NCBI GenBank assembly: GCA_023136835.1
Contig: JAGLQN010000107.1
Coordinates: 1-38,225, forward strand
Source of the DNA: Candidatus Omnitrophota bacterium
GTDB taxonomy: Bacteria > Omnitrophota > Gorgyraeia > Zapsychrales > Zapsychraceae
DNA length: 38,225 nucleotides
Direction of reading: 5' to 3'
The notes beneath the pieces are model-generated. The model saw nothing but the letters and a program-made list of their open reading frames with translations. It was not told where the DNA came from and did no database searches. This document shows, in pieces, positions 14,023-22,598 of this stretch. Position 1 is the stretch's first letter; each line of letters begins with the position of its first letter. The position numbers and the translations under genes are program-made.

Positions 14023-14298
14023 ATGAGTACAGAAGCACAACAAGAAGAAGTAAGGGACGGCCAAGAAGCAACCCTGTTGTTGAGTAACAAACTATTAAAA
14101 GATGCCCTTGCTGGGGTCGAAAAAGCATATCTCGAAGCATCCCTAGAGGTGCCTGTCGAGGACGATATATCCCGGTTCCGTTTTCTGGAAGGGATTAAAG
14201 TGGCGCGTATGGTTGCCCAACACCTTGAATTTTATGTCAAGAATGGTCAATTAAGCGCGTTTGAACTGGAACGACTAGACGGGAATAAAACCCACTAG
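14023..14298 (+). CDS. Hypothetical protein, 91 aa
   Basis: ATG 14023 is chosen because AAAAAGGAAAG precedes it; a longer frame lies within the upstream gene. Helical and acidic: TLLLSNKLLKDALAGVEKAYLEA and FLEGIKVARMVAQHLEFYVKNG. Followed by a short AGCC/GGCT hairpin near 14314 and the scaffold gene. Function not recognised. Confidence 0.55.
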   Translation: MSTEAQQEEVRDGQEATLLLSNKLLKDALAGVEKAYLEASLEVPVEDDISRFRFLEGIKVARMVAQHLEFYVKNGQLSAFELERLDGNKTH

Positions 14299-14348
14299 TC
14301 ACAAACAACGCCAGCCGTGAGGCTCGCTAATCTCTAAGGAGAATAAAC

Positions 14349-15326
14349 ATGGAAGTCAACACGGCCCCGGCCACTGATAACCAACCAATGTCGCAAGACG
14401 CGGCTGCGGAACATCTTGCATCACTCTTGGTAGACAGCCCTGCTGCACCTACCACACCCGATAGCGAGGAACCCACAGAAGAACTGGAAGCCACGGAAGT
14501 TACCGAAGCCGAAGGAACCGAAGTGGAATTGGATGCTGTTTCAGACGAAGAACCAGCAGACGAGTATGAAGCAGAGGCAGTAGCAGCCGATGAAGCCGAG
14601 GCATCTGATTACATCGAAGTAGATGGCGAACAGATTACCCTTGATGAAGTCGGCAAAAGCTATATGCGCCAAGCTGATTACACCCAAAAGACGCAAGAAC
14701 TGGCTGAACAGCGTAAAGCTTTTGAGGCAGAACAAACGTCTATCGCACAAGAGCGCGAACACCTAAAGCAAATGCTTGAGTTTGCGGGAAAGAATAGTGA
14801 ACCTGAACCCGATTGGGTACAGCTTGCCACTGATGACCCGCTTGAGTACACACGGCAAAGAGCAATCTTTGATGCAAAGAAAGCTGAAAACGAGGTGGCC
14901 ACAGCAGAACGTGACCGTCTAAATCAGATAGAAGCGCAGCAAAGACAGGCTAATGCAGCTAAATATGTTGAAGAACAGAAGGACATACTGAGTGACACAA
15001 TACCCGAGCTAAAGGGTGAAACAGGTCAACAGTACCGTTCCGATATTCTCACTTACATGGCTAATTGTGGTTGGTCTAAAGATGAAATCGGCCAAATGTA
15101 CGACTCACGCGCAGTTATCGCCATTGACAAAGCTCGCAAATACGATGCCCTAACTAATAAAGGCAAAGTGGTAGCGAAGAAAGTCAAGGGTGTGCCGAAG
15201 GTGGTAAAACCCGGTGTCCAAACGTCCAAGAAGGCCAAAATGGTTACTTCGCGTAAAAAGGCACAGGCCCGCGCTCGTCAATCGGGAAGCGTTGATGATG
15301 CTGTTGCAGCATTGCTGGCGCTTTAG
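14349..15326 (+). CDS. Head scaffolding protein (probable)
   Basis: 325 residues. The first 90 or so are very acidic and disordered (EEPTEELEATEVTEAEGTE). A heptad-like coiled coil follows (YTQKTQELAEQRKAFEAEQ), and the C-terminus is strongly basic (KVVAKKVKGVPKVVKPGVQTS, ARARQSGS). An acidic start, coiled middle and basic C-terminal capsid-binding tail, directly before the capsid gene, are typical of phage scaffolds. Start behind CTAAGGAG. Confidence 0.75.
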   Translation: MEVNTAPATDNQPMSQDAAAEHLASLLVDSPAAPTTPDSEEPTEELEATEVTEAEGTEVELDAVSDEEPADEYEAEAVAADEAEASDYIEVDGEQITLDEVGKSYMRQADYTQKTQELAEQRKAFEAEQTSIAQEREHLKQMLEFAGKNSEPEPDWVQLATDDPLEYTRQRAIFDAKKAENEVATAERDRLNQIEAQQRQANAAKYVEEQKDILSDTIPELKGETGQQYRSDILTYMANCGWSKDEIGQMYDSRAVIAIDKARKYDALTNKGKVVAKKVKGVPKVVKPGVQTSKKAKMVTSRKKAQARARQSGSVDDAVAALLAL

Positions 15327-15346
15327 CTAAACAAGGAGTAATGTAA

Positions 15347-16285
15347 ATGGCTTCCCCCACAAACACTTTTCAAACCTATGATGCCATCGGTAATCGTGAA
15401 GATTTAGTCGATGTCATCTACAACGTAGCACCGTGGGAAACCCCGTTGCTATCATCCATGCCAAGCGTAGCCGCTACTGGCACATTCCACGAATGGCAGA
15501 CTGATACACTGGCTTCCCCAGCACAGAACGTCCAGATTGAAGGTTCAGATGCTTCCACCGATGCTACAACCGCTACTGTTCGTCTTGGCAACTATTGCGC
15601 CATTTCAGACAAAGTTGTTCGCATCTCTGGTTCGCAAGAAGCAGTTGACAAAGCTGGCCGTGCTAAAGAAATGGCTTACCAGTTGGTAAAACGTGGCCGT
15701 GAGCTTCGTACCGATATTGAGCTTATGATGTTTGATAACACTGTTCGCGCAGTTGGTACTGATACTGCCGCCCGCGATAATGCTGGTATCGAAACATGGA
15801 TTGACACAGCTACCTCTGCTGGTGCTGGCGGTTCTGATGGTTCACTTGGCACAACCGCACGTACCGATGGTACTCAGCGTGCCTTCACCGAATCTCTGTT
15901 GCTTGACGTACACCAAGCAGCTTGGACGGCTGGTGGTAACGCTGACAAACTGTATCTTGGTGCTTTCAACAAACGTGTAGCTTCTGGCTTCACTGGCGTT
16001 GCGACCAAGTTTAAAGATGTTGATGACAAAAAGATTATCGCAAGCGCAGACGTTTATGTGTCTGACTTCGGTGAACTGCAAATCATCCCATCCCGTCAGG
16101 TTCGTTCACGTTCAGCTATCTTGGTTGATACCTCAATGCTTGCCTATGCTACTCTGCGTAATATGCAGACGAAGGACTTGGCCCGCACAGGTGATTCCGA
16201 GCGTAAACAGCTTATCTGCGAATGGACTCTTGAAGTTCGTAACGAAGCTGCTCACGGTATCGTGGCTGACCTTACAACGGCCTAA
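15347..16285 (+). CDS. Major capsid protein, SU10/DUF5309 family
   Basis: 312 residues. The start TNTFQTYDAIGNREDLVDVIYNVAPWETPLLSS and the later GRELRTDIELMMF and SEFG-like DFGELQIIPSRQVRSR segments match HK97-fold capsid proteins of the DUF5309/SU10 type. It forms the icosahedral shell with the scaffold encoded just upstream. AAGGAG ribosome site. Confidence 0.92.
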   Translation: MASPTNTFQTYDAIGNREDLVDVIYNVAPWETPLLSSMPSVAATGTFHEWQTDTLASPAQNVQIEGSDASTDATTATVRLGNYCAISDKVVRISGSQEAVDKAGRAKEMAYQLVKRGRELRTDIELMMFDNTVRAVGTDTAARDNAGIETWIDTATSAGAGGSDGSLGTTARTDGTQRAFTESLLLDVHQAAWTAGGNADKLYLGAFNKRVASGFTGVATKFKDVDDKKIIASADVYVSDFGELQIIPSRQVRSRSAILVDTSMLAYATLRNMQTKDLARTGDSERKQLICEWTLEVRNEAAHGIVADLTTA

Positions 16286-16312
16286 TCTTAACCCACGAAT
16301 AGGAGAAAGATT

Positions 16313-16675
16313 ATGTCTATCTTACCACTTAACCACATCGTTCTGAACGTAACAGAAACCGATGTGTCAACTGCTGGTAGCGTTTGGGTTGTTTGCCCAT
16401 CTGACGGCAAGATTGTTTCGATTTCATCTGTTACTGACGGCGTACTTGCTACGGCACCCGCTGTCATTACGGTTGAACTAGGCGGTACTGCCGTTACTGG
16501 CGCAACATTATCCATCACGCATACTTCAAGTGCTGCTGGTGATGTTTACACAGCCGTTCCTACGGCGTTGAACCATGTAACGGAAAATCAGGCGATTGAA
16601 ATTATTACGTCTGGCGCTTCCACCAATACGGTATCAGCGACTTATTCTGTTGTCGTTGAACTGACTACCAACTAA
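16313..16675 (+). CDS. Probable head decoration or fibre protein, 120 aa
   Basis: Beta-rich, Thr/Val/Ala-rich with almost no Lys (TDVSTAGSVWVVCPSDGKIVSISSVTDG). It lies immediately after the capsid gene, the classic place for decoration proteins, behind TAGGAGAAAG. Its stop codon forms part of the long hairpin at 16672-16715. Identity inferred from position and composition. Confidence 0.6.
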   Translation: MSILPLNHIVLNVTETDVSTAGSVWVVCPSDGKIVSISSVTDGVLATAPAVITVELGGTAVTGATLSITHTSSAAGDVYTAVPTALNHVTENQAIEIITSGASTNTVSATYSVVVELTTN

Positions 16676-16715
16676 GGCTCTGGGGCTGGCAATAATGCTG
16701 GCCCCGTTACCTTAG
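16672..16715 (+). terminator. Strong hairpin after capsid/decoration genes
   Basis: The inner stem GGGGCTGGC (16682-16690) / GCTGGCCCC (16697-16705) is 9 bp with two G-U pairs and loop AATAAT. The outer stem is CTAAGG / CCTTAG (16672-16677, 16710-16715). No U tract follows, so it is more likely a partial terminator or a 3' stabiliser of the abundant capsid mRNA. Confidence 0.45.
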
Positions 16716-16732
16716 CATAAAGGATTTACAAA

Positions 16733-16987
16733 ATGAAAAAGGCAACAAAGAAGGCAGAAGTTAAAGAGGTTGTTGAAGAAGCGCCAAAATCTCAAACAGC
16801 CAACGTGCTCATCAGAACAGGCAACGTATGGATGAATGGCGCTAAGTTCTTGCAGTTTGATATTGTAGAGCTGACACCAGAACAAGTTGATTTCCTAGTC
16901 AAACGTGGGCAAGGCATGAAAACAAGTGACGCGCCCACCGTTGTGGGCATTAACGAAGATGGCAAACCGGGGCGGCGTGAAATATGA
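16733..16987 (+). CDS. Hypothetical head protein, 84 aa
   Basis: A Lys/Glu-rich start (MKKATKKAEVKEVVEEAPK) leads to a small fold containing NVLIRTGNVWMNGAKFLQFD and ELTPEQVDFLVKRGQG. It sits between capsid and neck genes, like small head-completion genes, but no family is certain. Start behind AAAGGATTT. Overlaps the next gene by ATGA. Confidence 0.55.
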   Translation: MKKATKKAEVKEVVEEAPKSQTANVLIRTGNVWMNGAKFLQFDIVELTPEQVDFLVKRGQGMKTSDAPTVVGINEDGKPGRREI

Positions 16988-17295
16988 AGCATAAGGAAGT
17001 CATAGCTAACAATGGTGGTATTGAAACCTCATTACATTATGAGGAAGAAGGCGACAAGCTGATTGTCCAGAATAGTGCTGACATTGGCGGGTTGCTTGAC
17101 AAGAACACCGAGTTTCGCAATGGCAACCTTGGCAAAGGTAAAGATATGCGTAAGGTGGCAAGTATCCCACTCCACGTTTTACATGAATTACAAACCATGT
17201 GGGAATCTATGGGAATAGACCCCACAGAAGGCATGAAGAAGTTTTTAAACGACCCCGACATGAAAGCATTTAGAACATCTAACGATAGGATTTAA
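16984..17295 (+). CDS. Hypothetical protein in head module, 103 aa
   Basis: ATGA start. Contains ETSLHYEEEGDKLIVQNSADIGGLLDKNTEFRN, then a helical end (LHVLHELQTMWESMGIDPTEGMKKFLNDPD). This arrangement recurs in phages with SU10-like capsids. The role is unknown; possibly head completion. Confidence 0.55.
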   Translation: MKHKEVIANNGGIETSLHYEEEGDKLIVQNSADIGGLLDKNTEFRNGNLGKGKDMRKVASIPLHVLHELQTMWESMGIDPTEGMKKFLNDPDMKAFRTSNDRI

Positions 17296-17296
17296 C

Positions 17297-17632
17297 ATGG
17301 CTAATAACCGCAATATTACAGTTTTCGATTTCACAGACCAGACTGCCACACAGACTGGCGGTGCTATGGATTTGACTGACTACAAAGATTTTCACGCGAT
17401 ATTAAGCGTTACAGCAGCATCAGGCACAGACGAAACCCTTGATGTTAAGTTTCAACATAGTGTGGACGGCGCGGTATGGCTTGACCATACCTCTTTCACC
17501 CAAGCAACAGCAGCTACCTCTGAGCTTAAAACAATGGCTAACGTATGCGGCGTTGTTCGTGCCGTGGCCACAATAGGCGGTACTGCTACACCGACATTCA
17601 CTTACGAACTGAAAGTAACTTGTAAAGCATGA
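17297..17632 (+). CDS. Probable virion protein, 111 aa
   Basis: Beta-sandwich-like, Thr/Ala-rich (TVFDFTDQTATQTGGAMDLTDY, TLDVKFQHSVDGAVWLDHTSF). It looks like small decoration or neck proteins that share the DVKFQHS.DG..W segment. ATGA overlap with the next gene. Function inferred from composition and neighbours. Confidence 0.55.
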   Translation: MANNRNITVFDFTDQTATQTGGAMDLTDYKDFHAILSVTAASGTDETLDVKFQHSVDGAVWLDHTSFTQATAATSELKTMANVCGVVRAVATIGGTATPTFTYELKVTCKA

Positions 17633-18156
17633 GAAAGGTAGCAATCATTGGACTTGGTAATGGCATGGAAAACGCCCCCGATGATTGGGAAAGGTGGGGA
17701 TTACCTTGGGGTGGTGATTCTGGCCTTGATAGATATTTTGAGATGCACTCCGTAATGGTTCGCCCTTACACGGAGAAATATTTACAAAAATTACGCGAAC
17801 TTGAGGTTCCTGTGATGATGCAACAAGAAATGGAGGCTCTACCAAACAGCGAGAGATTCCCCGAAGCAGCCCTAGCATTGGTTAACGATTATATCGAAAG
17901 TAGCATAGGATATATGCTTGCTTATGCAATTGAACAAGAGGTTGATAAGATAGGAATCTATGGCGTTGGCGCACCTTTTGATGACCATTATGTTTACCAA
18001 AGAGCCAACCTTGAATATCTAATAGGAATAGCCGTAGGAAGTGGTCTTTCAGTAACAATAGAAGGCGAAAGTGACCTTTGCACATCATACTGGAACGCTG
18101 GCTTGTATGGCTTTGATAAAGAAAACCTAAGACCGGGGACTGAATATGTCAATTAG
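17629..18156 (+). CDS. Rossmann-like nucleotide-binding protein of phage type, 175 aa
   Basis: Begins MRKVAIIGLGNGMENAPDDW followed by ERWGLPW, a glycine-rich loop typical of a Rossmann fold. Later DYIESSIGYMLAYAIEQEVDKIGIYGVG and YVYQRANLEYLIGIAVGSGL match a family of phage Rossmann-fold proteins that sit among structural genes. The substrate is unknown; a nucleotide or sugar-nucleotide is the usual guess. It is an apparently enzymatic gene between neck genes. Confidence 0.65.
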   Translation: MRKVAIIGLGNGMENAPDDWERWGLPWGGDSGLDRYFEMHSVMVRPYTEKYLQKLRELEVPVMMQQEMEALPNSERFPEAALALVNDYIESSIGYMLAYAIEQEVDKIGIYGVGAPFDDHYVYQRANLEYLIGIAVGSGLSVTIEGESDLCTSYWNAGLYGFDKENLRPGTEYVN

Positions 18157-18778
18157 CACCTACGCAGAATTGCAGACTTCCCTTCAAAATTGGCTTGCAA
18201 GAGCCGATGCTGATATTGTCGCCCGTATCCCTGAATTTATTGATTTAGCGGAGGCACAGTTTAACCGTGACATTATACACCGTAGCATGGAAACACAGGC
18301 CACACTTAATACCGTGGCTGGCACAGAAACCGTTGCATTACCCTCTGATTATATTGAAGCTAGGGCGGCAGTTATTGAGAGTACGCCAACATCGGTGCTA
18401 ACGCTTGTTACCCCCCAACAGCTTGCAACTAATTGGTCAGAAGGCTCTAGTGGTATCCCGTCTGAGTACACCATAATCGGCTCAAACATACATCTGGGCA
18501 AATTGCCTGATGCGGTTTACGACATTACGCTTACCTATTACCAGCGCATTCCCGCCCTGACCGATGTGGCCACAACTAATTGGATGCTGACGAACAATCC
18601 AGATATGTACGTCTATGGCGCATTGTTGCAAGCGGCCCCCTATCTAAAGAATGATGAGCGTATTCCGGTATGGGGTGCGTTTTATGACCGTGGAAAACAA
18701 GGCATTGAAAACGACCAGACCCGTTCCGCTTGGAATGGTGGGCCACTTGTCACCCGTGTTGATGTGGTAACACGATGA
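18146..18778 (+). CDS. Head-tail adaptor protein, SU10-like
   Basis: 210 residues. TYAELQTSLQNWLARADADIVARIPEFIDLAEAQFNRDI at the N-terminus, followed by LPSDYIEARAAVI and DITLTYYQRIPAL, is the signature of phage adaptor proteins that dock under the portal in SU10- and P22-like virions. Starts behind CCGGGGAC and ends with an ATGA overlap on the tail gene. Confidence 0.8.
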   Translation: MSISTYAELQTSLQNWLARADADIVARIPEFIDLAEAQFNRDIIHRSMETQATLNTVAGTETVALPSDYIEARAAVIESTPTSVLTLVTPQQLATNWSEGSSGIPSEYTIIGSNIHLGKLPDAVYDITLTYYQRIPALTDVATTNWMLTNNPDMYVYGALLQAAPYLKNDERIPVWGAFYDRGKQGIENDQTRSAWNGGPLVTRVDVVTR

Positions 18779-20229
18779 CAGTATTAGAATTAGGTGAATT
18801 TCTTCCTGACCAACCAGATTTCGCCAACCCCGGCGTGACTATAGTTAAAAATGCCATTTCAGCGCAGCAAGGGTATAGGCCGTTAAAGGCTCTATCATCG
18901 GTATCTGATGCCCTTGATAGTCGGCCATTAGGTGCGGCTGCTGCTACCAGTTCCGATGCCGACACCCACATATACGCTGGTGACGCTACCAAGCTATACG
19001 AACTTAGCACCACATCAGCGTGGGATGATGTTTCCAAAGCTGGCGGATATATAAGTACGTCCCTACATTGGGATATGGCAGCCTATGGCGGTATTATGAT
19101 AGCCACCAACTTTGCTGATAATCCTCAAAAGTTTGATATGGATAACGACTCATTATTTAGCGATCTCACTACTGACTTTAAGGCTAAGACTTGTGCTGTT
19201 GTTCGTGATTTTATGTTCTTCGGGAATACGGAAGATAGTGCAGATGGCCACGTTGCTAATCGTGTGCGGTGGTCTGCCAATGGCGATTATACCGATTATA
19301 CGATTTCGGCTACAACACAATCTGATTTTCAGGACACGCCCGGAGGCGGTAGTGTCATACGCATATTTGGCGGTGAGTATGCCGCCATCTTCTTTGAACG
19401 CTCAATCTATAAAGTCAGCTATGTTGGCAGCCCTGTTATATGGCAATTTGACGAAGTTGATAAGGGACATGGCCTGTATGCCTTTGGTGCGGCTGAACAA
19501 GTGGGCGAAACAATATTTTATTTGGATTCTGATGGTTTCTATGCGTTTAACGGTCAATCAAGCACCCCAATAGGTACTGAAAAGGTTGATAACTGGTTCT
19601 TTGATACACTTGACGAAAACTATATTGACCGCATTTCTACGGCTGTTGACCCCGCCAATAAATTGGTTGTGTGGTCTTTCCCCGGCACTAGCCACGTTGA
19701 CGGTAAACCCAATTTCCTACTTATATTTAACTATGCAATAGGCCGCTGGTCTTATGCAGAAGTTGATAATGATATGCTATTCCCGACCTTATCACAAGGC
19801 TTTACTGTTGAGCAGCTAGATAATATTGGTGCTACCCTTGATGATATTGATATTAGCTTGGATAGCCGTGCGTTAACTGGCGGTTCTATGCTTATGGGCG
19901 CTTTCGATTCCTTTAAACTATCATCGTTCGCCGGGTCTAACTTAGACGCTATCTTTGAAACAAACGAAAGACAGCCGTATGCGAATCAACGAACACTAAT
20001 TACAGAGGCATGGCCAATCGTTGACGGTGGCATTACCACTATACAGATAGGCGTGAGGAACCGCTTACAAGATAGCTATACATGGTCAACCGCCGAAGCC
20101 GTAAATGCCACTGGTTTTGCCCCCCTGCGGTCAGAAGGTCGCTATATAAGGGCTAGAATGAATGTAACTGGAACTTGGACTAATGCCCAAGGCGTTGAAA
20201 CCATTGATAGCCCGGTAGGTGGCAGATGA
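18775..20229 (+). CDS. Tail stabilisation protein, P22 gp10-like
   Basis: 484 residues. It starts LGEFLPDQPDFANPGVTIVKNAISAQQGYRPL, as in the packaged-DNA stabilisation family. A series of beta-propeller-like blades follows (DVSKAGGYISTSLHWDMAAYGGIMIATNF; RVRWSANGDYTDYT; YKVSYVGSPVIWQFDEV). It probably forms the hexameric hub that seals the portal-adaptor complex and carries fibres. Confidence 0.75.
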   Translation: MTVLELGEFLPDQPDFANPGVTIVKNAISAQQGYRPLKALSSVSDALDSRPLGAAAATSSDADTHIYAGDATKLYELSTTSAWDDVSKAGGYISTSLHWDMAAYGGIMIATNFADNPQKFDMDNDSLFSDLTTDFKAKTCAVVRDFMFFGNTEDSADGHVANRVRWSANGDYTDYTISATTQSDFQDTPGGGSVIRIFGGEYAAIFFERSIYKVSYVGSPVIWQFDEVDKGHGLYAFGAAEQVGETIFYLDSDGFYAFNGQSSTPIGTEKVDNWFFDTLDENYIDRISTAVDPANKLVVWSFPGTSHVDGKPNFLLIFNYAIGRWSYAEVDNDMLFPTLSQGFTVEQLDNIGATLDDIDISLDSRALTGGSMLMGAFDSFKLSSFAGSNLDAIFETNERQPYANQRTLITEAWPIVDGGITTIQIGVRNRLQDSYTWSTAEAVNATGFAPLRSEGRYIRARMNVTGTWTNAQGVETIDSPVGGR

Positions 20230-20546
20230 GCCACGGATTTACAACAGTTGCACAGGATGAGCAAGACCAACGAAGGCAGAATGAGGTGATTCGCGGGCTT
20301 ATGGATGGCAAGTCCAACAACACAGGCGAAGTGACATTGACAGAAAATGTTGCAACTACGGTTGTAGTTGACTTGCGTGTCGGTGCAGAAAGTGTTATCA
20401 TGTTTGTGCCGACTACTCTAAATGCAGCAGCAGAGCAAGCTGCTGGCGGAATGTATGTGTCGAGTCGTGGAAAACAGACGTTTACCATAACTCATGCCAA
20501 TAACGCACAGACTGACCGAGATTTTGTTTATGCAGTAATCGGCTAA
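20226..20546 (+). CDS. Hypothetical tail protein, 106 aa
   Basis: ATGA start on the preceding tail gene. A helical N-terminus (VAQDEQDQRRQNEVIRGLMDGK) is followed by a beta domain (VTLTENVATTVVVDLRVGAESVIMF) that ends QTFTITHANNAQTDRDFVYAVIG. It resembles small neck or fibre-base proteins. Followed by the hairpin at 20549-20563. Confidence 0.55.
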   Translation: MSHGFTTVAQDEQDQRRQNEVIRGLMDGKSNNTGEVTLTENVATTVVVDLRVGAESVIMFVPTTLNAAAEQAAGGMYVSSRGKQTFTITHANNAQTDRDFVYAVIG

Positions 20547-20548
20547 GA

Positions 20549-20563
20549 ACGCTGTGATAGCGT
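20549..20563 (+). other. Intergenic hairpin ACGCT / AGCGT
   Basis: A 5-bp stem with a GTGAT loop sits between the tail protein stop and the next gene. No T tract. Short enough to be chance. Confidence 0.25.
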
Positions 20564-20589
20564 CCTAGTCCTAATATGGAGTTAAAACT

Positions 20590-21468
20590 ATGGGTTTCCT
20601 TGATGGCGGTTTCTTAGGCGGTTCTTCCCCTGCACAGATTCAGACACAAACGACCAGTTCCGCACCGTGGGCAGCACAGCAGCCGTACTTGAAAGAGATT
20701 TTCACAGGCGCACAAGAGGCCTTTAGAGGCGACCAGCCTAGCTATTACCCCGAATCCACAGTAGTTGGCTTTGCTCCGCAGACAGAGCAAGCCCTACGCA
20801 TGACCGAAGAACGCGCGCTAGGTGGTTCCCCATTACAGCAAGCAGCCTTACAGCAAGCCCAGCAAACCGTTGAGGGTGGCTACCTTGGCATGAACCCCTT
20901 TTTACAGGGCGCAATCACCCAAGCGGCAGAGCCTATAATCGAACAATGGCAGACTGAAATTGCCCCCGGAATCGCTTCTCAGTTTTCCGGCGCTGGCCGT
21001 ATGGGTTCCGGCCTTTATGGTCAAGCCCGTGGCCGTGGTGAAGAAACCCTTGCTAAAGGCTTAACTGGAATGGCGGGTCAAATGGCTTACAGAGGTTATG
21101 AAGATGAACGCGCAAGACAGCAAGCCATGATTGGCCAAGCACCGGGTTTAGCGCAAGCTGAATACGCAGACATTGGCAAGCTAATGGGTGTTGGCGGTGC
21201 TAGAGAGCAACAGCAAGCCCTTGAATTACAGGATGCCATTAACCGCTATGAGTTCGAACAACAGCGCCCGTGGGAACAACTAGCACGGTATAGCGGCCTT
21301 GTTGGTGGCGGTTATGGTCAGGAAACTACAAGCGCAACTCCGCTTTATTCAAGCCCTGCTGCTGGCTTCCTTGGTGGTGCTTTAGGTGGCGCTCAACTAG
21401 GTCAGATGACCGGAATGGGTGCCGGAATGGGTGCTGGATTAGGTGGCCTTCTAGGCTTGTTAGGATAA
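20590..21468 (+). CDS. Probable internal/ejection protein, 292 aa
   Basis: A Gly-rich start (MGFLDGGFLGGSSPAQIQ) is followed by Gln/Ala-rich helices (LQQAALQQAQQTVEGGYLG, QEAFRGDQPSYYPESTVVGF). The C-terminus is a hydrophobic Gly/Ala/Met-rich run (GAGMGAGLGGLLGLLG) of membrane-active character. In podoviruses, proteins at this place are ejected with the DNA and cross the envelope. Assigned by composition and position. Confidence 0.6.
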   Translation: MGFLDGGFLGGSSPAQIQTQTTSSAPWAAQQPYLKEIFTGAQEAFRGDQPSYYPESTVVGFAPQTEQALRMTEERALGGSPLQQAALQQAQQTVEGGYLGMNPFLQGAITQAAEPIIEQWQTEIAPGIASQFSGAGRMGSGLYGQARGRGEETLAKGLTGMAGQMAYRGYEDERARQQAMIGQAPGLAQAEYADIGKLMGVGGAREQQQALELQDAINRYEFEQQRPWEQLARYSGLVGGGYGQETTSATPLYSSPAAGFLGGALGGAQLGQMTGMGAGMGAGLGGLLGLLG

Positions 21469-21471
21469 GAT

Positions 21472-22596
21472 ATGCCATATGACCCTAAAAACCCCCAAAT
21501 CAACCCCTACGCTAACCTTAGCGGCCTTTTAGGCCAAGCAGCCACTAACCCCTATGTTGACCCTAGACAGGCAGCCTACGGCGGGGGCGCACAGGCTTTA
21601 GCCCCAATGATGGGCTATCAAAACCGCCCCGTTGGCTTAGGTCAAGTCCTAGCGGCTGCTGGTGGTGGAATGGCACAAGGTATGCAGGGCGCACAGCAAC
21701 AGAATCTACAAATGCAGCAAATCCAACAGAAAATGATGGATGCTAAGACGGCTAGGGATGCTGCTGCACAACAAAAGCTGGCTATGGGTCGCCTTGCTAC
21801 CGAAAATCCAGAATTGGCGAATATAATCGCTGCTGGCGGTGGAACACAGGCTATTGAATCATTGTTGCGCGAACCAAAGGACGACAGAACCCCCCTTGAA
21901 AAGAACGCCGAAGCTGCCGGGATGACGATTCAAGAATACCAAGCCATGGTGCAACAAACCCCACTCCAAAGAAATGCGGCTGCTTCTGGTATGACAGTTC
22001 AGGAATATAGGGAAAGTCAAACACGCTCGAAAGCTGAAATAGAGGCCGATGTTAGAATTGAAAAAGAAATAGAAAAAGCCCTTCCAAACAAAAGACAAGC
22101 CATAATAGCCACAAGGGACAGATATAATATTGTCCAAGGTGCAATCACTGATGCTATCGGTTATTCTAAAAAATCAGGTGTTAGTGGTATTGCTGGTCAA
22201 ATAGCTTCGTTTAGCCCCACTAGTGACGCTGCCATGCTTTCCAACTCCGTAGCTATGATACGCTCGAAAGTAGGACTTGACGAATTGAAAGCGTTGAAAG
22301 CCACTGGTGCTACCATGGGCGCATTGAATGAATCAGAATTGAATTTGCTCATAGATAGCCTCGGCAAGCTAGACCCACATCAACGCCCAGAAAAACTGCG
22401 CTCTACATTGAACACAATCTCAAGGCTTATGGCTAAAGCGCAGAACAATGACCTTACCGCATTTGGCACGATGTACCCCGAAGAACAATTACCTTTTGGA
22501 GAGGTCGCTGTCCCTGATGTGTATGAAGAACCAGCACCAACACAGGCAGGAACCCCGGCGAATATACAGGCCATTATTGATAAGTATCGGAGATAA
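21472..22596 (+). CDS. Probable internal/ejection protein, 374 aa
   Basis: Pro/Asn-rich start (YDPKNPQINPYANLSGLLGQAA), then long Gln/Met/Ala-rich helices (GMAQGMQGAQQQNLQMQQIQQ). It contains a duplicated unit: EKNAEAAGMTIQEYQAMVQQ and QRNAAASGMTVQEYRESQTR, about 24 residues apart. The second half is a mixed helical domain (ALKATGATMGALNESELNLL). Likely a second ejection protein. Confidence 0.6.
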   Translation: MPYDPKNPQINPYANLSGLLGQAATNPYVDPRQAAYGGGAQALAPMMGYQNRPVGLGQVLAAAGGGMAQGMQGAQQQNLQMQQIQQKMMDAKTARDAAAQQKLAMGRLATENPELANIIAAGGGTQAIESLLREPKDDRTPLEKNAEAAGMTIQEYQAMVQQTPLQRNAAASGMTVQEYRESQTRSKAEIEADVRIEKEIEKALPNKRQAIIATRDRYNIVQGAITDAIGYSKKSGVSGIAGQIASFSPTSDAAMLSNSVAMIRSKVGLDELKALKATGATMGALNESELNLLIDSLGKLDPHQRPEKLRSTLNTISRLMAKAQNNDLTAFGTMYPEEQLPFGEVAVPDVYEEPAPTQAGTPANIQAIIDKYRR

Positions 22597-22598
22597 CA

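Noticed and set aside
19112-19573. 153-codon plus-strand frame within the tail stabilisation gene.
   Set aside because: Different frame of a well-supported gene, no ribosome site, hydrophobic shadow composition.
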